From positions 1 through 46,321 of the forward strand of contig CAJKRG010000018.1 in the NCBI GenBank assembly GCA_905202215.1: DNA of 46,321 bases. The letters are read 5' to 3'. A program made the translations under genes and the position numbers. Below the pieces are notes generated by a model. It had not been told where the DNA came from, ran no database searches, and saw nothing but the letters and a program-made list of their open reading frames with translations. Each line of letters opens with the position of its first letter. The first letter of the stretch is position 1. The stretch is from an uncultured Porphyromonadaceae bacterium (GTDB taxonomy: Bacteria > Bacteroidota > Bacteroidia > Bacteroidales > Muribaculaceae). Below, piece after piece: positions 1 to 7,006 of this stretch.

Positions 1-55
1 TTTGGCGTATACACGCTTTCCAGGCGTGCCTCTTCAGCCACTCGAGCATCGCTCC
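1..55 (-). tRNA. tRNA-Ser (GGA), 3' part cut by the window edge
   Basis: Read on the minus strand from base 55, the sequence begins with acceptor strand GGAGCGA and a D-arm carrying CGAGTGGCTGAAGAGG, which is typical of tRNA-Ser. The anticodon arm has stem CACGC/GCGTG and loop CTGGAAA, giving anticodon GGA (serine, UCC/UCU codons). The long variable arm, T-arm and acceptor 3' strand lie outside the window. A Bacteroidota -7 box sits 15 bases upstream. Confidence 0.93.
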
Positions 56-69
56 ATTGATTTCGAGTG

Positions 70-77
70 CAAAGGTA
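70..77 (-). promoter_or_regulatory. -7 box TACCTTTG of the tRNA-Ser gene
   Basis: The minus strand reads TACCTTTG, an exact match to TAnnTTTG, ending 15 bases before the tRNA 5' end. No clear TTTG lies 19-20 bases further upstream, so the -33 element is weak or absent. Confidence 0.7.
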
Positions 78-157
78 ATCATTTTTTTTTGATTCACCAT
101 TGATCCGAACTATTTTTTTCACGCTAAAAATACTATTTTGACAGGCACGGAGTAAAA

Positions 158-189
158 TTTGTATATCCCGATATGATTTGCTACCTTTG
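158..189 (+). promoter_or_regulatory. Promoter of the MATE transporter gene
   Basis: TTTG at 158-161 and TACCTTTG at 182-189 are separated by 20 bases, the ideal Bacteroidota -33/-7 arrangement. The predicted transcript start near 195 leaves a leader of about 105 bases before the ATG at 302. The stretch from 78 to 157 holds only A/T-rich sequence and no gene that I can see. Confidence 0.8.
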
Positions 190-301
190 CACCGCTCATC
201 GGAGGGTCGATAGTCGCAACCATTTTGGCTGGATAAGATGACGGGTGCGCCCGTATATCTTGTTCGGTCTTATTTTTTTGTGCTTATTGAATAACGAATT
301 T

Positions 302-1642
302 ATGGAACAGAACGAAACAACAGGTCTTGACTATGCCGGAGGCAAAATCAGCCGGCTTTTTTCAAAATTGTTCTTCCCTACGCTTCTGGGACTTATTTTC
401 AACGCTCTTATAACCATCATCGACGGTATATTTGTCGGTCAGGGTGTAGGCCCCGACGGCATAGCGGCCGTCAACATCATTGCGCCACTCTTCATGGTAG
501 TGACGGGCATGGGACTGATGTTCGGCATCGGTTCATCGGTAATAGCCGGTATCGCCATAGCGCAAAACGACTATCGCAGGGCCTGCGTCAATACCACACA
601 GGCATGTGTGCTGTCGGCAGTACTTATCAGCGTCCTCATAGGCGTGCTGCTGCTTTTCAAGGAAGAAACCGCCAGAATGCTCGGAAGTTCCGACAGATTA
701 CTTCCCGGAGCCATTGATTATCTCTCATGGCTAATACCGGGCATGTTTTTTCTTATATTCGAGTGCATCGGCATGATGGTGATCAGACTCGACGGTTCGC
801 CTAAATTCGCCATGTTCTGCAATATTATCCCGGCGGTAATCAACATCGCACTCGACTATTACCTTGTATTTCCATGCGGAATGGGTGTTAAAGGAGCCGC
901 AATCGCAACCTCGGCAAGCATTGCTGTCGGAGCCGCCATGGTCTTCTTTTATTTTATCCGTCTCTCCTATGTGATAAAATTCCGCTGGAGCAGACGCGGC
1001 TTCATCTCCAATACCTGGCGCCAGATTCAGATAGGATCGTCGGCATTCATCACCGAAATCGCCATGTCGGTGATGATGCTCACGGGAAATTTCATGTTCA
1101 TGAAATATCACGGCGATACGGGCGTGGCCGCTTTCAGCATAGCCTGCTATCTCTTTCCGCTGATGTTCATGATGAGCAACGCCGTGGCCCAGTCAGCCCA
1201 GCCTATCATAAGCTATAACTACGGAGCAAAGGCCTCCGACCGCGTAAGCGCTGCGTTCCGCCTGAGTCTGAAAGTGGCGGCTGTATGTGGTCTTATCGCC
1301 TTTCTGTCGATAGCTTTCGGAGCCCGAGGAATCGTGTCGCTGTTCATCTCGCCCGACTGTGAGGCCGGTCAGCTCGCGACCTACGGTCTGCCTATATATT
1401 CGGCATGCGCTCTCTTCTTCGCCATAAACATTTCTTTTATCGGCTACTATCAGAGTATCGAGAAAGCTTTCAAAGCCATGCTGTTCACTCTTATGCGAGG
1501 AATCATCGTTCTTGTGCCGATGTTCTGCATTCTGCCGGCCGTTTTTCCTGAATTCGGTCTTTGGGCTGCCATACCTGCCTCCGAATTCATCACTCTGGCA
1601 GCAATCTCGCTTAGCTATCTCCATGCACGAAGATACCGGTAA
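302..1642 (+). CDS. MATE family multidrug/cation efflux transporter
   Basis: This 446-residue, very hydrophobic protein has about twelve membrane segments arranged as two MatE halves. The N-terminal signature around residues 15-60 (KLFFPTLLGLIFNALITIID followed by GIFVGQ) is typical of the family. It should export drugs or other cationic compounds across the inner membrane in exchange for Na+ or H+; the substrate cannot be read from sequence. The frame is open from a GTG at 245, but the ATG at 302 gives the usual family start and length. The gene is transcribed alone from its own promoter, and its TAA directly abuts the TAA of the convergent DUF1349 gene. Confidence 0.93.
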   Translation: MEQNETTGLDYAGGKISRLFSKLFFPTLLGLIFNALITIIDGIFVGQGVGPDGIAAVNIIAPLFMVVTGMGLMFGIGSSVIAGIAIAQNDYRRACVNTTQACVLSAVLISVLIGVLLLFKEETARMLGSSDRLLPGAIDYLSWLIPGMFFLIFECIGMMVIRLDGSPKFAMFCNIIPAVINIALDYYLVFPCGMGVKGAAIATSASIAVGAAMVFFYFIRLSYVIKFRWSRRGFISNTWRQIQIGSSAFITEIAMSVMMLTGNFMFMKYHGDTGVAAFSIACYLFPLMFMMSNAVAQSAQPIISYNYGAKASDRVSAAFRLSLKVAAVCGLIAFLSIAFGARGIVSLFISPDCEAGQLATYGLPIYSACALFFAINISFIGYYQSIEKAFKAMLFTLMRGIIVLVPMFCILPAVFPEFGLWAAIPASEFITLAAISLSYLHARRYR

Positions 1643-2293
1643 TTATTCGGAATTACGTCTCAACCAATCGGTGCGGACACTGTCGGGCAGATGAGTAACC
1701 TTAAAACCGGAGAATATAGCCGTGAACCCATTGCCGTCCGGACAAGCGGCAAACATGCCGATACGAACCGGATGATTAGCCTCCAGCCATGCGTTGCGCA
1801 TCATATGATATTCCTTGTCATCGAATGAATAAAATATTTCGACAGCATCAAGCCGACGCACCGCTTTTATCCATATGTATTCGACCGGACGGTCGAGAGC
1901 AATGACACTCCAGTCTGAAGTCCTGTGGCTTACGACTGTACTGAGATTATATTTTCCGTCGACATACTCTATTCCTGTCTTGACATAGTTTTCATGATCA
2001 AGACGTATCATCATACCGGCTTGATCGAAGCGTACCCTGTAGTCTCCGGCAATCTTCACTTTAGCCTCGAACTCGCCTCCGTATTCGGCATAATAGAAAG
2101 GTGCGTCGTCCACCGTGAAGCCATAATGCGATATACGCCAGTAATCGCTTTTTGGAGTCACGTCCATTGTCAGGCATCCGTTCTTTATCTCCCAGGAATC
2201 CGGCTCGTTGAACCAGTTCATTTTTTCGAGAGTCTGGGCATTTGCACAGATGACCGAAGATATGCAAATTGCAGCCAATAATATATCTTTCAT
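1643..2293 (-). CDS. Secreted DUF1349 / concanavalin A-like domain protein
   Basis: The 216-residue protein begins with a signal peptide (MKDILLAAICISSVICANA, probable cut before Gln20). The rest looks like the DUF1349 family: a beta-sandwich related to concanavalin A-like lectins and glucanases, with the conserved run FDQAGMMIRLD and a later VRIGMFAACPDG. Family members are mostly of unknown function; sugar or polymer binding is suspected. In-frame ATGs also exist at 2302 and 2308, but the one at 2293 gives the cleanest signal peptide. Any start further upstream would lie inside or above the promoter and is excluded. It is divergent from the LuxR-type gene, from abutting -7 boxes. Confidence 0.87.
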   Translation of the reverse strand: MKDILLAAICISSVICANAQTLEKMNWFNEPDSWEIKNGCLTMDVTPKSDYWRISHYGFTVDDAPFYYAEYGGEFEAKVKIAGDYRVRFDQAGMMIRLDHENYVKTGIEYVDGKYNLSTVVSHRTSDWSVIALDRPVEYIWIKAVRRLDAVEIFYSFDDKEYHMMRNAWLEANHPVRIGMFAACPDGNGFTAIFSGFKVTHLPDSVRTDWLRRNSE

Positions 2294-2317
2294 CTTTCCC
2301 ATAACCATATATTTTAT

Positions 2318-2325
2318 TATCTTTG
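2318..2325 (+). promoter_or_regulatory. -7 box TATCTTTG of the LuxR-type regulator gene
   Basis: The plus strand reads TATCTTTG, matching TAnnTTTG, with no good TTTG at the -33 position. Together with the minus-strand box it forms a near-perfect 16-base palindrome (one mismatch). Confidence 0.55.
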
Positions 2326-2356
2326 CAAAGGTAAAAACTTCCGGCATAGCCGGCAA
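2326..2356 (-). promoter_or_regulatory. Promoter of the DUF1349 gene
   Basis: On the minus strand TTG (2356-2354) is followed after 20 bases by TACCTTTG (2333-2326). The expected transcript start near 2320 leaves a short leader before ATG 2293. This -7 box directly touches the oppositely oriented -7 box of the LuxR gene. Confidence 0.75.
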
Positions 2357-2374
2357 TGGCTAAAAATAACCATT

Positions 2375-3112
2375 TTGGCAAATAACTTCTGCAAACTTGA
2401 TTCACTACTGAAGGAACAGGCGATAGATGATAACACCAGCCTTGTTCACGATATATACGGATACGCCCGAAGCATGTCGGAAATCGAAAACGTCGTGGCT
2501 GTCGTAAGTGATCTGAGTATGCGCACAAGCAAAATATTCAACGGAGGGTTTGCCAAAGTGCTTGGCCTGTCCGACTACACTGAAGAAAACTCAATCTGGG
2601 AGAAAAAAATTCTGTCGCTCATGCCCGAACGGGAACGCGAAGAGAAATTCATAGCGGAACTTCGTTTTTTCCACTATCTGAAGCATCTCGGGCCAAAACG
2701 CCGGCATTATTATCTGATGAGCAAACTCCGGTTTACAGACTGTAGAGGCACAGATCTCGATGTACTCCACCGCATGTATTATATCTATGATACCGCAGGC
2801 GATTCGGTCAGATTCGCAATATGTCTCTATGGGCCTCTGTCTGTTGATTTCAAAGGTAAAAGTGTGGCTGTAAATTCTCTTACGGGTCTTAGCGAAGAAC
2901 TGACCTCGTCGGCCGACTCATGTATCCTCAGCCCTCGCGAACAGCAGATTCTGGCACTGATTGATTCCGGCATGAAAAGCAGGGAAATCGCAGAATATCT
3001 AAATATCAGCATATACACCGTAAGCCGACACCGACAGGAAATTCTGAGCAAACTTCAGGTAAAAAACTCAATCGAAGCATGCCGACTCGCACGCTCAATG
3101 CAGATGTTATGA
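2375..3112 (+). CDS. LuxR-type helix-turn-helix transcriptional regulator
   Basis: The 245-residue protein has a C-terminal LuxR/GerE DNA-binding domain at about residues 184-240, starting LSPREQQILALIDSG and continuing through the recognition helix IYTVSRHRQEILSKL. The N-terminal 150 residues resemble the PAS-like sensor part seen in Bacteroides regulators of this type; no phospho-acceptor receiver domain is present. The only start upstream of residue 33 in this frame is a TTG at 2375. An ATG at 2356 is out of frame by one base, which could mean a leader peptide or a base change in the A-run at 2362-2366. The gene is divergent from the DUF1349 gene, its most likely target. The 3' end overlaps the GrpB-GNAT gene by 6 bases. 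Confidence 0.88.
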   Translation: MANNFCKLDSLLKEQAIDDNTSLVHDIYGYARSMSEIENVVAVVSDLSMRTSKIFNGGFAKVLGLSDYTEENSIWEKKILSLMPEREREEKFIAELRFFHYLKHLGPKRRHYYLMSKLRFTDCRGTDLDVLHRMYYIYDTAGDSVRFAICLYGPLSVDFKGKSVAVNSLTGLSEELTSSADSCILSPREQQILALIDSGMKSREIAEYLNISIYTVSRHRQEILSKLQVKNSIEACRLARSMQML

Positions 3113-4123
3113 TTCGGAAGTCTCCCGAAGCTGTTTTGAAAGATAGAGCATATCTTTCAGCCGCACGCCGTCTTCAATAATAGGCCCGGGATAATTATCG
3201 GTAAAGAATCCGGCTATGCGATGCGAATATCTATAGCCGCACGACTGATAGAAGCGCAATGTAGAAGGCGTCTCTCCAGTACCTATGATAATTGTCTTGC
3301 CGGCATACAGTTTCTCCATATGACCGAGCATTCGACGCCCTATTCCGCGTCGCTGGTATCGAGGATTTACTGCGAGGTTCTTCACTTCTACCATATCCTC
3401 GCTCTCCACTGTGACAACACACACAGACACTGCGCTGCTATCCTGAAAACCTACAAACAAGCGTCCACGGTCGAGATAACGGTCTATCATCGCCTCACTC
3501 TCGTCGCCAATCAGCAGCAGAGGTAGAAATCGCCGCTTATCATAAACGACCTCGTCGATCCTAAGCTTTCCATATAGCCGCGCCAATTCAGATATTTTGT
3601 TCACAAACTCGGCCTTAGCCTCCGTATAAGCGTCCCTGTCATTCTTATAGCGTTTCGAAAGCCTTAGTTTCAAAGACTCATATTCTTTGGCAACATCAAC
3701 ATGGGCATTCAGATAATCCCGAAAATAGATCTCATTGTTATCGCCGAATGCATGCACGTGAACATGGAAAACTTTCGTATCATACCCTTGGGGCGTATAG
3801 CCTTTATTAAAACTCATTCTACCGGAAGAACAGGACATGCAGATATATCCATTTTCTTCCAGCGTATTTCTGAGCCGCCTCCAATCATCTTCCCATGATA
3901 TCTCAATCAGAATATCAATTATAGGCTTTGCGCAGATCGAAGGAACTGCAGTACTGCCTATATGACTGACGGCAGGCGAATAACCTGAAAGTAATTTTTT
4001 CAGAAATGCTATTTCCGACACGGCCCAGTCATGCCATTGCGGATTGTGAGGCACAAGAACTATCGGGAATAATTCCCATAGCTCTTCCAATGTCATATCG
4101 GTCAGTTCCTTATCCACGTTCAC
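3107..4123 (-). CDS. GrpB-domain (UPF0157) and GNAT acetyltransferase fusion protein
   Basis: Residues 15-185 match the GrpB/UPF0157 family, which has a nucleotidyltransferase-like fold: HIGSTAVPSICAKPIIDI at 54-71 and FHVHVHAFG at 119-127. Residues 190-330 form a GNAT domain with the acetyl-CoA loop motif VNPRYQRRGIGRRM at about 252-265 and a late FYQSCGY. The substrate of either half is unknown. The start is a GTG; an ATG nine codons in (4096) has AAGGA ten bases upstream and is an equally good choice. It is the last gene of the long minus-strand operon, 32 bases after radC, and ends inside the convergent LuxR gene. The GrpB motif has VPS where VPG is usual. Confidence 0.87.
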   Translation of the reverse strand: MNVDKELTDMTLEELWELFPIVLVPHNPQWHDWAVSEIAFLKKLLSGYSPAVSHIGSTAVPSICAKPIIDILIEISWEDDWRRLRNTLEENGYICMSCSSGRMSFNKGYTPQGYDTKVFHVHVHAFGDNNEIYFRDYLNAHVDVAKEYESLKLRLSKRYKNDRDAYTEAKAEFVNKISELARLYGKLRIDEVVYDKRRFLPLLLIGDESEAMIDRYLDRGRLFVGFQDSSAVSVCVVTVESEDMVEVKNLAVNPRYQRRGIGRRMLGHMEKLYAGKTIIIGTGETPSTLRFYQSCGYRYSHRIAGFFTDNYPGPIIEDGVRLKDMLYLSKQLRETSES

Positions 4124-4155
4124 TCGTCTATGCGGGCTTGGGTCTTTTCACAATT

Positions 4156-4869
4156 TCAGGGCATAAGGCCGTCATCGTTGAATGAGAGGTAGCCGGTTGA
4201 ACCTATTACGATATGGTCGAGGACGCGGATATCGAAGTAACGGGCAGCATCGGATATCCGTTTGGTCAGCGCCATATCCTGCTGGCTCGGCGTGAGTTGG
4301 CCGGAAGGATGGTTGTGGAAAAGAATCATGGCAGACGCCTTTGCAAGGAGGGCTTCGCGCATTATAAGCCTTATATCAACCACTGTTTCTGTCAGGCCGC
4401 CTTGCCCTGCCTTGAATTCCCGAAGCGGTTTGAGATTTCGCTTCAGAAGCAGAACCCAGAACTCTTCATGATCAAGCTCGCTCATGCGGTGATACATATA
4501 GTTGTATGCCGCCTGCGACGTAATCATCTGTGGATCATCGAGAACAACGGCGTCTGCGGCCGCACGGGCACCGAGCTCAAGAGCGGCAATAAAAGTAAGA
4601 GCCTTGGCCGGACCGATTCCTTTATGCCGTTTCATAAATTCGCGGGCATCCATGGCGGTAATCTTGGAAAGATGGCCTTTGTATTCGTCCAAAATCTCCG
4701 CACAAAGCTGAACAACGCTTTTTCCTTTTATACCCGTACCGAAAATAATGGCCATCAGTTCAGCATCGGTAAGGCTCTTTATGCCTTCACGCAGAGCTTT
4801 CTCACGCGGACGGTCTTCTTCAGCCATCTGCGCAATCAGAAGTCCGTTTTTATATCCGTCTGTAGTCAT
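4156..4869 (-). CDS. radC: RadC-family JAB/MPN-domain protein
   Basis: The 237-residue protein has the full RadC layout. An N-terminal helix-hairpin-helix region (KGIGPAKALTFIAALELGAR, about 83-102) is followed by a JAB1/MPN metal-binding domain with HNHPSG at 185-190 and Asp198, the expected zinc ligands. RadC was named for DNA repair, but its biochemical role is not settled and repair involvement has been disputed. Its ATG overlaps the stop of the upstream glycosyltransferase by 4 bases, so translation is probably coupled. Confidence 0.95.
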   Translation of the reverse strand: MTTDGYKNGLLIAQMAEEDRPREKALREGIKSLTDAELMAIIFGTGIKGKSVVQLCAEILDEYKGHLSKITAMDAREFMKRHKGIGPAKALTFIAALELGARAAADAVVLDDPQMITSQAAYNYMYHRMSELDHEEFWVLLLKRNLKPLREFKAGQGGLTETVVDIRLIMREALLAKASAMILFHNHPSGQLTPSQQDMALTKRISDAARYFDIRVLDHIVIGSTGYLSFNDDGLMP

Positions 4870-5873
4870 TTTCCCTTGCGGATGGATATTTCCTGATTGA
4901 TGTCGCGGCCTTTGCCGAAAATAATTTTGCGTGTATAGGCATTGATGAAGCCGAGACCGTATCCTCCAAGCTGTATTATGGCAGCCGGAACAGCGAGAAT
5001 CGCTACTTTAACAGAGCGTGTACTTGCCAGAGCGCCTATAAAAATAGCTGCAAAATAAACGCCCAGCGGCAACAGAAACCACGGCGACACAAAAATACCG
5101 AGCAGAATCAATGCCAGAGTGCCGAGTACAAAAACCGCCGGCAATAGATGGACGGCTTTAAGGGAACCAGGATATAGCAACTTAAGAGTCACACGCGACA
5201 TACCGAACACGTATACCTGCCGGAAGAATTTACGGAAATCAACGCGCCGCTTATGCCACACCGCCGCCGGACGAACGAGGCCGATACTGAAGCCGGCCTG
5301 ACGTATGCGCGTACTCATGTCGATATCTTCCGAGAACATTTCGCGGAATCCGCCGACAGTTTCATAGACAGTGCGGCTGAAACCCATATTGAACGTACGC
5401 GGCGTGAATTTTTCGAGACTGACTTTTCCTCCGCGAATACCACCTGTGGTCAGAAAGGATGTCATCGAATAATTTATGGCTTTCTGGGTATCGGTAAAAG
5501 AATCGTTTGCTGCGTCGGGTCCCCCGAAGCAATCCAATGGACGTGCATCCAGCTCGCGCGAAAGAGTCTCGAAGTAATCCGGAGGAATGACGCAGTCCGA
5601 ATCAAAGAAAATGAAATAATCTCCCGTGGCACGCTCCATGGCATAGTTGCGTGCGATAGAGCGTCCCTCGTTCTCTTTATAGTAATATCGGGCGTTGAGG
5701 CCGCGGTATTCAATCGCATTTTCGACTATGCCCCTGCACGGAACCGTGGAACCGTCTTCTGCGATGATAAGCTCGAAATTCTTTTCTGTCTGGCTCAGAA
5801 GGCTTTCTACGAGATCATCGACTTCCGCAGGACGATTATAGACCGGTACTATAATGGAAAAACGCGGTGCCAT
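4866..5873 (-). CDS. Family 2 glycosyltransferase with C-terminal membrane segments
   Basis: The 335-residue protein opens with the GT2 nucleotide-sugar fold (FSIIVPVYNRPAEVDDLVES), has the metal-binding DSD at 91-93, and an EDIDMSTRIRQAGF acceptor-side motif near residue 180. Two to three hydrophobic segments between about 240 and 310 anchor it in the inner membrane. It probably transfers a sugar to a lipid or surface polysaccharide acceptor; neither donor nor acceptor can be told from sequence. It shares one base with the upstream nspC and four with radC. No other glycan genes surround it, so its pathway stays open. Confidence 0.92.
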   Translation of the reverse strand: MAPRFSIIVPVYNRPAEVDDLVESLLSQTEKNFELIIAEDGSTVPCRGIVENAIEYRGLNARYYYKENEGRSIARNYAMERATGDYFIFFDSDCVIPPDYFETLSRELDARPLDCFGGPDAANDSFTDTQKAINYSMTSFLTTGGIRGGKVSLEKFTPRTFNMGFSRTVYETVGGFREMFSEDIDMSTRIRQAGFSIGLVRPAAVWHKRRVDFRKFFRQVYVFGMSRVTLKLLYPGSLKAVHLLPAVFVLGTLALILLGIFVSPWFLLPLGVYFAAIFIGALASTRSVKVAILAVPAAIIQLGGYGLGFINAYTRKIIFGKGRDINQEISIRKGK

Positions 5874-7006
5874 CAGCTCATACGGTTTTTATAATCATCA
5901 TAATCGAAACGTCGGAGATACTCGCATTCGCCGTTACTGCGGCAGAGTACGAGGTCGGGATGATGCACGCCGTTAAACATCGTGGTCTTCACGGTCGTGT
6001 AGTGGTTCATATCGCAGAGAGTCAGGCGGTCGCCGATTTTCAGCGGTTTGGCGAAATAATATTCGCCCATGAAATCGCCGCTAAGACAGGAGTTGCCACC
6101 CAGACGATAGGCCACGCCGGTAGACTCCTCCGCCGGAACTTCCTCGCGCACTGCCGGGCGGTAAGGCATCTCGAGTGTATCGGGCATGTGGCAGGCGAAT
6201 GATACATCAAGTATGGCAGTCGTCACACCGTCGTTGCATACTATATCGACCACAGACGCCACAAGATCACCCGTACGCCAGGTGAACGCGCTGCCGGGTT
6301 CCATAATCACCTTGAGACCGGGATGACGGCGGCGGAAATCTTTGATCAGCCCTATGAGATGGGCCGTGTCGTATCCTTCGCGGGTCATGAGATGGCCGCC
6401 ACCGAAATTTACCCACTTAAGTGAAGGAAGCAGATGGCCGAATGAAGCCTCAAAGGCGGCGAGAACCTTTTCAAGATCATAGCTCGAAGACTCGCAGAGT
6501 GCATGGAAATGGAGTCCTTCGATTCCTGCAGGCACACCCTCGGCAAGAGCGGATGCATCGACCCCGAAGCGCGAACCCGGAAGAGCCGGATTATAGAGAT
6601 CAGTATCGATGACGGAGCATTTGGGATTCACACGCAGTCCGGCACTCGCATTCGAAGCTTCTGTTCTGGCGGCAAAACGTTCATACTGACTCAGCGAATT
6701 GAAGGTGATATGGCTGCTGAGACGCAGGAATACGTCGAGGTTCGAATCGGTATATGCGGGTGTGAATGAATGTATCTCTCCACCCATATATTCGGCTCCG
6801 AGCATCAGTTCGTTGACCGAACTTGCCGTACAGTTGCGGCAATACTCCCGCACAATGTCGAATGTACGCCAGAGAGCATTGGCCTTGAAAGCCATGATTA
6901 TATCGGCGCCTGATTCGCGTCCGACACGGCTGATCAGCTCGAGATTGGCGCGAAGACGGTCTTCATACACGATGAAAAAGGGAGTGGGAAGCTCTTTTTC
7001 GGTCAT
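5873..7006 (-). CDS. nspC: Carboxynorspermidine/carboxyspermidine decarboxylase
   Basis: This 377-residue PLP enzyme has a fold type III barrel with the Schiff-base lysine at 41 (MAFKANALW), a glycine-rich phosphate loop (WVNFGGGHL), a specificity segment EPGSAFTW and the second-subunit motif near GGNSCLSGDFMGEY. It removes CO2 from carboxyspermidine or carboxynorspermidine, the last step of the alternative spermidine pathway common in gut Bacteroidota. Its usual partner, carboxy(nor)spermidine dehydrogenase, is not in the window. The ATG overlaps the stop of the helicase gene by 4 bases. Confidence 0.95.
   Translation of the reverse strand: MTEKELPTPFFIVYEDRLRANLELISRVGRESGADIIMAFKANALWRTFDIVREYCRNCTASSVNELMLGAEYMGGEIHSFTPAYTDSNLDVFLRLSSHITFNSLSQYERFAARTEASNASAGLRVNPKCSVIDTDLYNPALPGSRFGVDASALAEGVPAGIEGLHFHALCESSSYDLEKVLAAFEASFGHLLPSLKWVNFGGGHLMTREGYDTAHLIGLIKDFRRRHPGLKVIMEPGSAFTWRTGDLVASVVDIVCNDGVTTAILDVSFACHMPDTLEMPYRPAVREEVPAEESTGVAYRLGGNSCLSGDFMGEYYFAKPLKIGDRLTLCDMNHYTTVKTTMFNGVHHPDLVLCRSNGECEYLRRFDYDDYKNRMS

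Noticed and set aside
245..301. GTG start for the MATE transporter
   Set aside because: The extra 19 residues are an unusual hydrophobic leader; the ATG at 302 gives the standard family N-terminus and length.
731..1111. 126-codon open frame opposite the MATE gene
   Set aside because: Antisense shadow rich in His and Arg.
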